64,000 nucleotides of DNA from Blastomyces gilchristii SLH14081 (taxonomy: Eukaryota > Ascomycota > Eurotiomycetes > Onygenales > Ajellomycetaceae), in assembly GCF_000003855.2 (NCBI RefSeq), contig NW_003101669.1, positions 1,554,795 to 1,618,794 of the forward strand, read 5' to 3'. Made by a program: the position numbers and the translations under genes. Of the stretch, positions 36,472 to 47,770 are shown in pieces. Every line of letters begins with the position of its first letter. The first letter of the stretch is position 1. The notes under the pieces are model-generated. The model had not been told where the DNA came from. It saw only the letters and a program-made list of their open reading frames with translations, and ran no database searches.

Positions 36472-36844
36472 GATACCCGTGAATCTCGGAACATATTCTT
36501 CATGGTTGACGGTCTTGGAAACGGTCCTGAATGAGGCAGAGTTCTACTTCGCAAATGCGGTTGTTATGTTATGGATAGTTGGCCGCCGTCCCCTTCCCAG
36601 GCATTTGGCGTCACAAGCAGACAGTTGTCACATGATCTCATAGGGCTGACCCTTCCGTCGACCCTCCCTCGAATCGATTAGGATACAACCAGTCTGAAAT
36701 TTGAACCAGGAACTAATATCTCAATTGTTAGACTTCGGGAAAGATCCAAAGACTAACAGGAAATGGCATTTGAAAAACATCCAGTCTTCACCATCTAATT
36801 TAAATTGAAATATGCAAGTCTAATATAACAGGGAGCAATGGTGT
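36472..36844. other. Spacer between two minus-strand genes
   Basis: 373 bp holding the thioesterase 3' UTR and the hydrolase promoter. There is no convincing coding sequence. Confidence 0.6.
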
Positions 36845-38299
36845 TCAAAGTTTAGGAAACGAAGCTCTTAGCATGCCATCCTGCATCATCGTCGCGACCA
36901 GCGTGCCATCAGGGCTCCAAATCTGGGCTTGGAAGAGACCTCGATTCTCTCCTGATCGACTCGTTTGTGCTTCCAGCGCGAACCACTTCTTCCGCGCTGC
37001 TTCCTTAGGGGCATCCCAATCTATCATTCTCAATGCCGGCCCATGGGTGTGGAAGATCACGGTATGGCTTAGACTCGCGATATTGGTAATATCATAGACC
37101 ATGTCGTGAGCCCACGCAATGACAAGTAGCGAACTGCGGTCACTCTGGTATAGATGGGCACAGATATAGAGATTATCGTACTCTCCCGCCTCGTCAGCCT
37201 TCCGAATCTCTTCGAGTGTGCCGGCATCTGCTTCGTCTTCGAGGCCAGGTAGCCCCAAGAGCCGATAGAATTGCAGGTGGCGATACCGATCTTTATGGTT
37301 TCGAGCATCCACTGATTCATTGTATTCATCCATCGCTACCTTCCTTGACTCAACGCCAGCGAAATGCAATTCTTCACTTATGCGTTCTTCAACCTTGGGG
37401 TTCCATGATGCCCTGTCGACGAAGGGCGCCAATGGGTGGTCCTCTATCCTCTTCCCCGCCAGGACGACTTTATATCTCTCCTGGATATCTGCGACTGGTT
37501 GATGCTGGAAATTGTACCTCCGCTCTGCCCGTTTAAAACTACAGAGAGCGCTGAAACACACACCTTGGCCTTGTGAAACATCTACGGCGCGAAGGCAGTA
37601 TGTTGAACCGTCTCTAACATGGCGCACTGAAAATGTGAAGGGGATCCCATCCAACCCTGGGAGCGTGAACGAGCCTGTTATATTCTGAACAGCCATAGTT
37701 AGTTACTGCTGTCCTCTTTTTGAAATATAGCGCAAGCTGTTGGATCTGTACAAGTTGGTGATATCTGAGCTGAAATATTATTTGTTCGCCTTCGCGCTGG
37801 TTTCAGGTTTGTTTGGCACACACATATTCCTTCCGTCAAACACTTATACTGCACAGGTGCCTTTCAACCTACCTGCCTAGCAGGCGCAGAGCAGTGTCCA
37901 CAACAACACAGTAAACAAAATAAAAATGGGAACAGGTAAGTAACTTTAGGTCCTTACATGTAAAACGAAACCCTTCCCGACAGTCTTTGATGCAGCATAT
38001 GCCGACTGGGCGTAAACGTGTCCGCCATACGCAACTTTAAAATCGTCTGGCCGATACGGGGCCATCCGGGCCCGAAACCTCTCAAATCGAAATGATTCCC
38101 CATTCTGAGCGCCATTCGCACAGCTGTCGCAAGATCCACCGTTGCCCGTAGCATCTCCGTTCTCATCTAACCTTTCGAGGGCCATCAACTTGACAAATGG
38201 ATATGCGGGCGGTGCGGAGGGTGCGGCGGGATGTTCTTCATCATCGCTTCTGTCGCTTGCGCTTTGCACAGAGCTGTTTATTGGGGGTGGCCTTGACAT
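36845..38299 (-). CDS. Acyl-CoA thioesterase II (TesB-like, double hotdog)
   Basis: Predicted 393-residue thioesterase hydrolysing acyl-CoA to free acid and CoA; fungal members are often peroxisomal, but no clear targeting signal is seen (C-terminus ...ASFPKL). Exon 1 is 37958-38299 and exon 2 is 36845-37684. The 273-bp intron has a GTAAGG donor and an ACTAAC motif before ...TTCAG. The join reads KGFVLH|NITGSFTL, exactly where TesB proteins have the first hotdog core. The N-terminal hotdog has YGGHVYAQSAYAASKTV; the C-terminal one runs from about residue 300 and ends VATMMQDGMLRASFP, keeping the family Gln. At the position of the E. coli catalytic Asp (IDHSMWFH) this protein reads LSHTVIFH, so Ser replaces Asp. 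Activity may therefore differ. The first 45 residues are polar and Ser/Pro-rich. Confidence 0.85.
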
Positions 38300-39453
38300 G
38301 GTTTGAAGAGCATCCTTGTTCTATGGCCAGAGTATGCGTGTGGGCTTGGGGAAGATGTGAGATTGAGAAAGGAATATAAAGTTGAAACGGGACTTCTTAT
38401 CGAGTGGTTTATGACTGAGCTGGGAGATGAAATGATTCCGCAAAATATGGGCAAAGATATGGGCCCTCCCTTTTCAGCTACAAAAAATTAGCTGCCCGGG
38501 AGAAGGCATGTGCGTTGCGAATAGCCCTGTTATCGATACACTCCCCACTTCGAAAGCCTAAAGGATCGATCAAATCCCACCTGTTTTGCCCTTGAAGTCA
38601 TTCAAAGGATTTGTTATGCGCGGCCATGGCTGATAATAGCCCCCGAAAACTACCAGAGCCTCTGCGAAAAATCCCTGTCGACATCACAACTGAAACCTCA
38701 CATATCGAAATGCTGAGGTATTCTTGCCGGAAATCTGGAGTCGGCCATATCAATCTGTGGCTTCGGCAGTTCCGGTTGTCGGGCGGGAAAGCTATATAAC
38801 TGCTCCGTACGGAGTACAGAGTACAGCGTGTTTGTCTTGTTTGTCTCGTCCCAGCTTCTCATACCAAATTAGTACTTACATAGGTGATGTTATTTGATGA
38901 CTCGAGTGCATTTGGCTTGGCCTGTTTAACTGCCCGCCATTCTGGCGTGCAGCGGCTTCCAGGTTGTCAATGATGTAGACTTATAGGTGATCGCCGCGGT
39001 GAAGTCCAAAGGTATCAGTTCGGAGCATTAGTGGTTTCTTGGTAGTTGCCGCTACGATCGTATTTCCCAGGCACCCACGCCCTACGCTACGTACGTAGGA
39101 GTTCAACTCTGAGGGGAGCTTGCTGCCTGGCATGCTGTTGAAAACGTCCCCGCGAAGTCTATATAACAAGAAACGTGTTGGACCTCTCTCACGAGAGTGG
39201 AATGATCTGAGCGACTCAGGCAGTTGTTGTTTTGAAGTTGTGTTCGCTGTGTCCTTTGATGAACAAGCAGATATTCGAGGTGAGTCTGCAAAGCGGAGAG
39301 GGGATAGGGGCTGCGTTGAGCTTAACCATTCCCCCGGGAGCTCATGACGTTCGTGTCTGAATGTCTAGACGCTGTCTCGAGCGGTACATGTGCCCATGCT
39401 AATCCTCGCACCAGCCCAACCATCCTATCCATCAAAATTACCATTAAATAACC
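38300..39453. other. Divergent promoter region
   Basis: Lies between the thioesterase (minus) and YCII protein (plus) starts. It carries the palindromic motif CTCCGTACGGAGTAC at 38803-38817 followed by AGAGTACAGCG. Short open frames are not convincing. Confidence 0.55.
38803..38817. promoter_or_regulatory. Palindromic TACTCCGTACGGAGTA-type motif
   Basis: CTCCGTACGGAG is a perfect 12-bp palindrome extended by TAC. Related half-sites recur at 48406, 49984, 50331-50351, 50639, 51479 and 52874. It may be a binding site or a tiny dispersed repeat. Confidence 0.5.
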
Positions 39454-39876
39454 ATGCCCCGCTTCATTGTGGTGGTCCTCCCAGACGCCGACGCCGAGTC
39501 TGGCAGGATGCCCACGACCCAGGAGCTTGCAGACATGACCGTATTCAATGAGCAGCTCGTCAAAGCCGGCGTCATGGTCAGCGGAGAGGGTCTGCTCCCC
39601 TCCTCACGCGACGGGTACCGCCTTTCATTTTCCACCGCTGCCGACCCCGTTGTCGTCAAGGGGCCCCTTGAGAACCCGGCTCTCAGTGGCTGGTGGGTGA
39701 TCAAGACCAAGGATGTTGATGAAGCACTCGAGTGGTGCAAGAAGATTCCGTTCAAGTCTGGCGGGGTGGAACTGAGACGCATTGCTGCGGAGGAGGATTT
39801 TGGGCCGGAGCTCACTGATGAGCTAAAGGCGCGAGAAGGGGCTATGAGGGAGGAGCTTGCGGGAGGCAAGCCCTAA
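39454..39876 (+). CDS. YCII-domain protein
   Basis: A single-exon 140-residue protein of the YCII/DGPF superfamily (dimeric alpha/beta barrel fold). Members are mostly uncharacterised and some are linked to small-molecule metabolism. Family features: MPRFIVVVLPDADAESG as the first strand, LADMTVFNEQLVKAGVM as the first helix, the GEGLLPSS turn, the VVVKGPLEN segment (family DGPF position), GWWVIKTKDVDEALEWCKK, and a VELRRI closing strand. The last 25 residues are charged. GC content is higher than in neighbouring DNA. The start is supported because the fold's first strand begins right at the Met. No partner gene is adjacent. Confidence 0.85.
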   Translation: MPRFIVVVLPDADAESGRMPTTQELADMTVFNEQLVKAGVMVSGEGLLPSSRDGYRLSFSTAADPVVVKGPLENPALSGWWVIKTKDVDEALEWCKKIPFKSGGVELRRIAAEEDFGPELTDELKAREGAMREELAGGKP

Positions 39877-41343
39877 GGATGGATGCATGCGGACTGGAGT
39901 CCGATGGAGGCGCAGGTTTTTATGACTTCGACGATGTTTACTTCAGATTTGACGTTAACACCACCACCCACTCCGGAAGGAAGCCCTCCCAGGAATTTCA
40001 ATCTTTGGTACTTGTTCCTTTTTATCTTATGCGGTGGAAGTGAAAGGAACTATCTTGACTTGAAGGACTATGCCTGTCAACAGGTAGAGTTCAAAATACT
40101 TGAATCAACACTCTGTCGCTCTCTAGCTATAGCTCATTTTGTATGTCTATAGGTTGCACTCTTTTACTCGCACAAATATATGCAAGTTTGATCTCAGCCT
40201 CCTTGCTAAGAAGACTGAGCACGTCACTTTTACTCTGGTACATGTACATGATGTGGTGTATATGAGGAGTGGAGGCGCTCCGCGCCGCTGGATACACATA
40301 TATGCCAATGCCATCCACCGCATCCCACTCCACCCCAATAATCCCAAATCCCACTACAGCTACAGCGAGCTATCTTGACGAAAAAAAGTCCTCTCCTAGC
40401 CAAACCATGCCGTGGGACGATCTATCCATCCAGCCGGGCTTCTGAGCAATCGCACCTCCCACCAAACCGTATATCTCATCTCACCCACAAGTGCAGCTGT
40501 CAGAAATAGTGTTTGAAAAAGAAAAGCTTCCATTGAGAAGAAACCTACTCCAGATCTCTGTATGAGTTTCTTTTGTTGTTGTCCTCCCGTGTAGGGCTGA
40601 TGTTTATCCTGTTACCAATGCCATCAGCAAATCTGAGTGTTTCTGTTCTTGTTTTGCGAGAACGCTCTTACGTAGGTTGTTGCTACTACCATGGGGTTCG
40701 AGAGCACAAGTTTAACTCTATTTGCTGTGTCTCTTCTCTTTCTCTACATCCCTTTCCCGCTCCCGCTCTCCCTTTGTCTTCTTCTATGAGCTAACTTTAT
40801 AATAGCTTTGGCCGTGAGTTTTGTTTGATACGAGCCCGCGGTATCGAAGAGTAATCTCGAAGACTGAATTAATTTTTGTAAACTGGGAATTGTGGGCCCT
40901 TAATCAATCAATCAATCAATCAATCTATATTGATGTTGTAGTAAAAGGTAAGATTTCCCCCAAGTCTCCCTCCCTCCCTCCCTCCCCCGACATAATCTAA
41001 ACCAACGATATATATATATTTGAGAAGCCTCCCTGAGCTTTAGTTTACACCCATCACGGTCAACGTGAGCGGGTCCTGTCCCGTGCACGGCCATCCCATA
41101 CATACATACATACATACATACAGACTCCGTGTGCCTACGTAAAATGCACCAACCAACGAGACAGACAAGATAAGATATCGTCTAATATCTTCTCTCCCCC
41201 TCCTCTTTCTTCCCTTTCCCCTCCGTCCATGCCTCGCGCATTAAGCACTGCCTGGCAATTGCATCATGTCGTGCGTGACGATAGAAAGAGGAGAGGGGTA
41301 GGGGGGGAAAGGAGCGGAAGTAAAAGAGGGAGGAATGATATAT

Positions 41344-41377
<34 letters not shown>

Positions 41378-41392
41378 TAGGGATTGGTGAAT
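39877..41392. other. Intergenic, microsatellite-rich, no gene seen
   Basis: Contains (AATC)n at about 40901-40925, (CATA)n at about 41098-41122 and another (ATCA)n at about 41344-41378. Open frames are short and without features. Confidence 0.55.
41344..41378. repeat. (ATCA)n microsatellite at LINE 3' end
   Basis: About eight ATCA units. On the minus strand this is (TGAT)n and lies close to the 3' end of the truncated LINE, so it may be the element's tail or its insertion site. Confidence 0.75.
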
Positions 41393-41394
41393 GT

Positions 41395-41940
41395 ATACAG
41401 AGAGTAAATATTCATAACAATCTTGAAAAAAAAAAGCTTATTCTGTTTATAATTATAACAATTTTCCACTAAATAATAGATTTTCTTTATTCTTATAATC
41501 AGTTATATAATTTACTACACTGAAAGTGATAAATATTCAGAGCAGATACTATTATACTGTTTAACTCAGCAGAGACAGATATAATGATATTTATCAATTA
41601 TTTAAAAATTTATTATCATATAGAAGAGAAAAAATACAGTATTTCAGATATTTCAACTGTGTTTAAAAAATCAGATATTAAAATAATACAACAGTCTGTC
41701 TATTAAAATAAAATAAAAAGATTAGTATTTCTCTCTTTGTTATAATCTGCGAGCTAAGATGAGAGTTTCAGTTTCTTTCAAATCAGCTCTTTTGTGAGAT
41801 TTCAATTCAATCAATCTGAATGCTTTCATTATTGCAAATAATTCAGCATCAAAAACTTCACATTCACTGTCTAGACTTCATGAATCTGAGATAAACTCAA
41901 TATTATTCTCAGTATATGCAAGTTCAGCTTCTAATTTATT
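41395..41940 (-). mobile_element. 5'-truncated LINE (Tad-like), RNase H remnant
   Basis: A CpG-poor AT-rich insert of about 545 bp in GC-balanced DNA. On the minus strand, 41935-41750 encodes the RNase H part of a LINE ORF2 with one stop where Trp is expected: LEAELAYTENNIEFISDS, then the conserved core CEVFDAELFAIMKAF containing the catalytic Glu. Below that the sequence is non-coding 3' UTR-like. Endonuclease and reverse transcriptase are absent, as in a typical 5' truncation during target-primed reverse transcription. It is probably related to the LINE whose ORF1 lies at the left edge of the window. Confidence 0.65.
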
Positions 41941-42684
41941 CAGATTCGGGAAAAAAAAGGGGGAAAAGATACAAAATAAATAAATAAAGAGGAGGGAGAT
42001 TTGCCCAGCCTAAGTACGTACCCATGGTTTGTCGAGTCAATAATATTTCCTCCGGCCCCATGTAACTAACTACCTCTAGCTTCACATGATAATATAATAA
42101 TAATGGTGTTTTCACATCATTAAAAAGGGAATTCATTCAGAAAAGGGTAAGAAAGAAAAATCAATTTAAAAAAAAAAAAAAAACCGCCGTGGAAAGGTCT
42201 TAGATAACAACAATAGTGAACCGCCCATGGAAATAGAATAATAGTAGTGACACTGATGGTAGTAAAAGAAAAAGGAGAAAAAATAATTGAAGATCAAAAA
42301 AACCGCCCGGTAAAAAGGGAAATGAAAATGAACTGGAGTAAAAACAAAGAGAAAAGATAAAAATAACATATAAAGTACCAATAATAGACACCCATCTAAG
42401 CGAAACTCCGACGCAATGCTTTGGAAAAATATAAGTGGTATTCGTCATGAAGCTGGAGGGAAAGAAGAAAAAGAAAAAAAGATAAGAGAGAGAGAGGGAT
42501 GAAACGAAACGGACCGGAACGACGCTGTACAAGTTTGCTAGCTGAAATCAAAAGATAAAAGCGAAGAAAAAACCGTTAAAAAGAGTGTATGATTGGAATG
42601 AGACGCATCGTCGACAAGGGGTAAATTAGATCGTCTAAAGTATATGGAATTGTGTCTAGTGCTCCAAAATACCCCTCAATTGAT
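41941..42684. other. Cyclin 3' region, A-rich
   Basis: Includes a 16-base A run (about 42167-42182) and purine-rich stretches on the plus strand (U/C-rich in the cyclin transcript). No other gene is seen; it likely holds the cyclin 3' UTR. Confidence 0.5.
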
Positions 42685-44902
42685 TCAACGAAAGGATTGG
42701 CCTTGATACAGCTGCTGTAGTTCTTGCTGATGCTGCTGACGTGGATGATGATGATTTTGCGGACAGCTAGACTGAAAATGCGATTGCGAATCAAACCAAG
42801 TTTCATTACAACTGTTGTTTTGGGAGTAAGGAAGCACACCAGTCTTTCGCTCAGTTACGGACTTCCCCAACGGTTGGTAGTGCATCTGATCAAGCGGGAG
42901 ATGGCGAGCATGGTTCATAGAAGCGGATGGGGGAGGATACAGCAATGTGTTGACCTGCCGGACGGGTCGGTAGGGGGAGTTTCTATCGATGACGAAGGAT
43001 GGGGAGAGTCGGGTGGGTGTATGTACAGAGTAGGCGGAGAGAGCTGGAGATATAGTGGCGGAGGTCGAGGTGTATTGGCTTTGGTGTTTGGGTTGGTCGG
43101 GGTAGTTCGTAGAGGTACTAGGTAGCGTGTGAGGTATGGGGGCTAACGTCGTCGTTGGCGGCGTGCGTTGGCTCCAGGTGCTAACAGGTGGGTAAACCGT
43201 GGCCATGGCACGGGTAGAAGGTGGTAGGATGGGTGGAGGCTGTGATTGTGGGGCAAATGGAGGGTAATGCTGTTGTGCCAGTGCAAAATTGAGCCGCGGA
43301 AGTTGTGGTAGAGACGAAGGGAGCGTGGGAATTGCTAATTGTGGAACGGAGGGCATTGTCAAGGGTGGAATATGGCCTCCGGTGACTGCTGTTACGGGTG
43401 GAAGTGTAGGAAGAGACGCAGGGCCAGACACGGTTGATATGGCCATTTTCTTTGAGGGATGCTCCTCTACTGGTCCTTCCCAGCTTCGCTTCCGATGAAG
43501 CCCCGAATTCGATTTCACTGTCCATGACGACTGACGCGGAGACAGACTTGGGTGGCCCAAAATGGGTGGAGGCGCTGGTGTGTATTTTGGATGGTGTGGC
43601 GGCACATATGATGTTAGGCCAGGAGGAGAGGGTAGCTTTGGGGGTCGGCCTGGTAGATGTGTAGCAGATGTAGGAGTTGTGGGTGTGAGATGAGGGGAGG
43701 GTTGCGTAGTCGGGGTGGTAGGTTGCGCCTCGTTATCGAGTGGAAGTCGAGCAGCTTTTGTGAAATAGTCTGCGAATGTTCCAAGCTTGGTGTGCCACTG
43801 CTCCCATTCACTTTTCGTCACGAATAGGTTATATCGAACATTACTAAGAAACTCCACCTCCATTATATGGATTTCCTGGACTGAGATACCGGATACTTCG
43901 GCCCAGGTCTTGTTCGTATATGTATTATCATCCAGGACTATGATCAAATCAGCATAAGAAGATATCAAATCGGTTAAATAAATATTTCAAAAATAAGGTA
44001 CCGGCCATACATTTGTTTCCCATCATTAAAGCTATCGTCATTAATCTAAATTCGCTTCCCCGTTTCCCTCTCACAGCGGGGTTGAATTTTTTCAAACGGT
44101 AGATAAATAGGAGGGCTAAGAGCACGACATTTTGGCTGACTTGTGTCGTGGAAAGGATTGTAGTGACCCATTTCCGAAAGCCGATTGTTGGTATCGATTC
44201 AGGCATAAGTGGTGGAATATGGTACTTTGAAGACGAGGAATTCAGGACGACGTTAAGTTTCGACGCTTTTTCGAACCAGAAGAGGCATGTAATCTTCGCC
44301 CGTCATGTTAGGTACGCAGTCCAAAAAACTCTCAGTTGAAAGGAAGGAATGACCCGTTGAACCCAACATACCTGTGCAGTGAATTCCGCCAGACTGCCTC
44401 TGCTATGATTGATGGATGATGGAATCTGCAAATACGGAGCTATTGAACTGCCCGAGTTCTCCTTCTCACGGGTCTCTGGGAGCTGGCTCGTCTGAGAGGG
44501 TGGTTGTTGTATCCGGGAGCTCACGGCGCTCGAGGCCATGTCCCTCCTCGTCACTATCTGGATGGATGGTCTCTCGGGGGCAGCGTTCGAATAGGACGTC
44601 TGGATCCGATATGGGGTTGTTGTTCCATAGCTGGATGGTGGGAGCGACGGGACAGACTGCTTTACAGCAACACCTGCCATATCCTCCGGCGGGGTGGACA
44701 ACCCAAAGCGAAGTGGTGAGGACCACTTCCTCGTGTCCCCAGAGGAAGTCTCACTGGATCTGCAATGTGTATTTGTTTTGGCTCCCACCGATCCTCCTTC
44801 GACAATATTCCTGATGCTGGGATTGTTGTAGGTGGAATAGCTCGGAGCAAGCGGGTGTGCGGAAGTAAGCTGCGGATGGGCGGCTGGAAGAACGCCAGGC
44901 AT
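42685..44902 (-). CDS. Pho80/Pcl-type cyclin with long Pro/Ser-rich tail
   Basis: Predicted 688-residue cyclin, expected to bind a Pho85-like kinase and control growth, polarity or nutrient responses. Exons: 44372-44902, 44011-44293 and 42685-43937, with introns of 78 and 73 bp. The joins are SLAEFTAQ|ITCLFWFE and MMGNKF|LDDNTYTNK, and both restore the cyclin box. The box covers about residues 170-315: helix LAEFTAQITCLFWFE, then FRKWVTTILSTTQVSQNV, LALLFIYRLKKFN, SEFRLMTIALMMGNKFLDD, TWAEVSGISVQEIHIMEVEFL and YNLFVTKSEWEQW. Residues 1-165 are Ser/Pro/Thr-rich. Residues 330-688 are Pro-rich with a His/Gln-rich end, likely disordered and phosphorylated. The start at 44902 is the first in-frame Met after a stop; an upstream exon cannot be excluded. 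The nearest convincing gene upstream is more than 10 kb away. Confidence 0.85.
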
Positions 44903-45440
44903 GGGGACGGCGGCACCGGTAGAGGAAAGGGTATGGGATTAAGGAGTATCGAACGGCAAATGTGGAGGAGGGATACCTGATATATAGCCTCCTGGGTGGA
45001 AGGGAATGGAATGGAAAGACGAACGAGGAGGGAGAGAAGGGGGAGTAGGAGAGGAGTAGTTGGTAGCAGAAGAGACTAGTAGGGGTGAGGACGGTCATCT
45101 AGGGCGGCGGAAGCCGGTCACTCAATTGTGCTATCGGTCCATCGGTCTATCAGGGCAGGCATCAATCAGGACTGGAGTCGATTCACAAGAGTTACAGCGA
45201 GAGGCGGTTGAATTGGAATTCGGGTGGTGGTGAAGAGGTGAAGAGTGACGCAAGTTGGGGCGGTGGAAGGGGAGCCGCAAGGTTTATTCTTTGGTTGGAC
45301 CAGACAGAGCGCAGCCCCAACAACAAAACTATATACCAGGCCGGCTTGATGAACAGTGAGTGAGCTGATTGAATGGAAGGGAGAGAGAAATAATAAAGGA
45401 AAAAAAATGCAATAAATGGGGGTGGGTAGTCAGTCAGTAG

Positions 45441-45445
45441 TAGTT

Positions 45446-45479
<34 letters not shown>
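45441..45479. repeat. (AGT)n microsatellite
   Basis: About 12 units of a GTA triplet in the cyclin upstream region. Confidence 0.9.
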
Positions 45480-45480
<1 letters not shown>

Positions 45481-46437
45481 AGGAGGCGGGCAATGACGAA
45501 AGGTAAGTAATAAGTCTATCTAGTTTGTACGTACAGAGTATCAACGAATGAATCGGAGAACGAGCAAGTCGCAGGAACGAACATGAGCCACCACCACACC
45601 ACCCAACAGCCCACTTAACTCAGCAACCCCCCTCAGTCCGGCCCAGGGAAAGGCTGGTGGAGCAGGATAAGGGAAGAGTCGTAATAACAACTTAACAAGG
45701 GGAGGTTCTCGGCGCTTTTGGGAAGACGAAAGAGGAGTCTCACATACGCAGTAGCGACCACGGATGGAGCATGGCGGGATGGAGATAAACCAGGCCTCGC
45801 TGGGCTCTGTTCCACTTGGTCTGGTCAAGGAGTTTCTTATTAGTGGCAGCGGCGGATTACGCAGAAGGGATACAGTTTATTACTGTGTATTAGTGGGAAA
45901 AAAGAGAAAGGCTAAAGTTGCCGGTGTCAGAAAAAAGGCGGGAGAAAAAAGGGTGAAAGCAAAAATCAAATATCAAATATCCTCCCAAAAAAAAAAGGGA
46001 AAGAAAAAGGGTATGGTTCCGAATAATAATGACTTTCTATTTTTTTTTTATTTTTCTAAAAATTCATTCATCCATTCACACGATAACAAGCCATGATCCA
46101 GCATGGTTATACTGCGTAGGTATAAAAAAAAAAAAAAACATAAAAGACAGGATAATAATACAACTATTAGTTAGAGTTTGCTTTTTTCTGATGAATGCAG
46201 GCGAGGAAGCCAGGGCAAACCCAAGAAAAATGTTTAAAACGTATATGTGTTGTTGTACACAGCGTATAGTTATAGAAAAAGACACGAGCCAGAGAAGTTA
46301 TGAGACGGGCTTAGTTTGGTCAATGGTCAAGTCTAGCTGGCTGGGCGTAGAGAGTCATTTTTTGTACCCGGAAGCAGGTCAGGATGGCTGGATCCGATTC
46401 TGCGTTGTTCTCGAGTCTGGTCTTGCAAAAACCACCC

Positions 46438-46466
<29 letters not shown>
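46438..46466. repeat. Poly-A tract
   Basis: An A run of nearly 30 bases, open to length error. Confidence 0.9.
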
Positions 46467-46469
<3 letters not shown>

Positions 46470-47182
46470 AATAAACGAAAAAAGGAGGGCGGAATAGGTT
46501 AGTTTGTGTCTGAGTTATTAATAATAATGAGGCAGGAAAATGGAATAACTAATAAATAATAGTTCAGAACAGAATTAGGGCGACAAAGGGCCGGCTAAGC
46601 GGGAAAAGGTTGAACATGGTGCCAAAGAAGTTGATTGTGGTTGCTGCTGATCTCTGGCCCACTTTTCTGGACACAAATGTTCAACTTTTCAACTTTAGTC
46701 ATCTCTCTCTAAAACACACCCTCACTACACACACATATTATGTAGAGATGTAGATTAGAGGAGTAAAAACTGGGAATTAGTATTAGAATGAGCTAGAATG
46801 AGCCAGAGTCTCAAGAAATATGAAGAAAAATCAATACATGAAGCCTCCTTGAATACAGAGGAGATGTGAGAATGATGTGTGGAATGCCTAGTGTATGTAG
46901 TTTTAATGGGGTGCTGCCATGCCATGGGTTCCGGTTGAAGATCAGGTTGGAATCACACCAGGGCTGTTTTTCCGGCCTGAGTTGGCATTCACAAGTTTTG
47001 TTGGCACCCATGTTCAACTTGTAAACCCCGAAAAGGATGTTAAAAAAGGGAAAAGAAAAAGAAAAGAGAGAAGAAAAAGAAACGAGGGGAAAAGAAGAAA
47101 GCCACCAGAGTTCAGGGTTGAATTCAGAGAAAACGAGGGGTTAGGTTAGGGACAATCATCAATCGCTTATCATTAACTAGCC

Positions 47183-47183
<1 letters not shown>

Positions 47184-47215
<32 letters not shown>
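47184..47215. repeat. Poly-A tract
   Basis: An A run of about 30 bases in the cyclin upstream region. Confidence 0.9.
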
Positions 47216-47216
<1 letters not shown>

Positions 47217-47452
47217 CACGATCACACTCTAATAACTCAACTAATTTATCCAGCCTAGCCTGCTGAGAGTTACTAATAATATTCCTGCCTGCCTGACTGC
47301 CTGCCTGCCTGCCTGCTTGCTGCATCGACCCCGGCATACACAGCATAGGCATAGGCAGATACAGAGGGCAGCGAGAGGGACAGACAAGTCAGCTGCTTTG
47401 TTGAGGGGGGAAAAGAAAGGAGCCACACTACAAGGCTACAGCCCATCCGACC

Positions 47453-47453
<1 letters not shown>

Positions 47454-47486
<33 letters not shown>
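47454..47486. repeat. (ACG)n microsatellite
   Basis: About 11 perfect ACG units. This is CpG-rich yet unmutated, which shows that the region is not under RIP-like decay. Confidence 0.95.
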
Positions 47487-47734
47487 TATTCCTCGCTGCT
47501 GCAGATGATATACAACTGCTGTCTGTCACGGCTGGGGGGTGTGTGTGTGTGTGGTGGGTGTGTGGACTGGCTGCTGATCCAGTGCGGGGCAAACCCGGTC
47601 TCCTGCTCTGCTGCCAGTTTGCAACCCGTATCACATCCAATCGCACGCGCTCGTTTGTTCCTTAGTGGTTGGATACTTGGTAGATGGGTTGCAGTGGTTT
47701 TGTGGATGTACTGTGTATGTATGCATCTATATAC

Positions 47735-47770
47735 TGTGGTATGGTATGGTATGGTATGGTATGTATGTAT
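47735..47770. repeat. (ATGGT)n / (ATGT)n microsatellite
   Basis: Four or five ATGGT units passing into ATGT units. Confidence 0.85.

Noticed and set aside
39444..39869. 141-codon minus-strand frame opposite the YCII gene
   Set aside because: A shadow of the plus-strand YCII protein, which has clear family features.
44751..45098. 115-codon minus-strand frame overlapping the cyclin 5' exon
   Set aside because: Wrong frame relative to the cyclin exon, and its Ser/Pro/Tyr composition follows from the underlying sequence.
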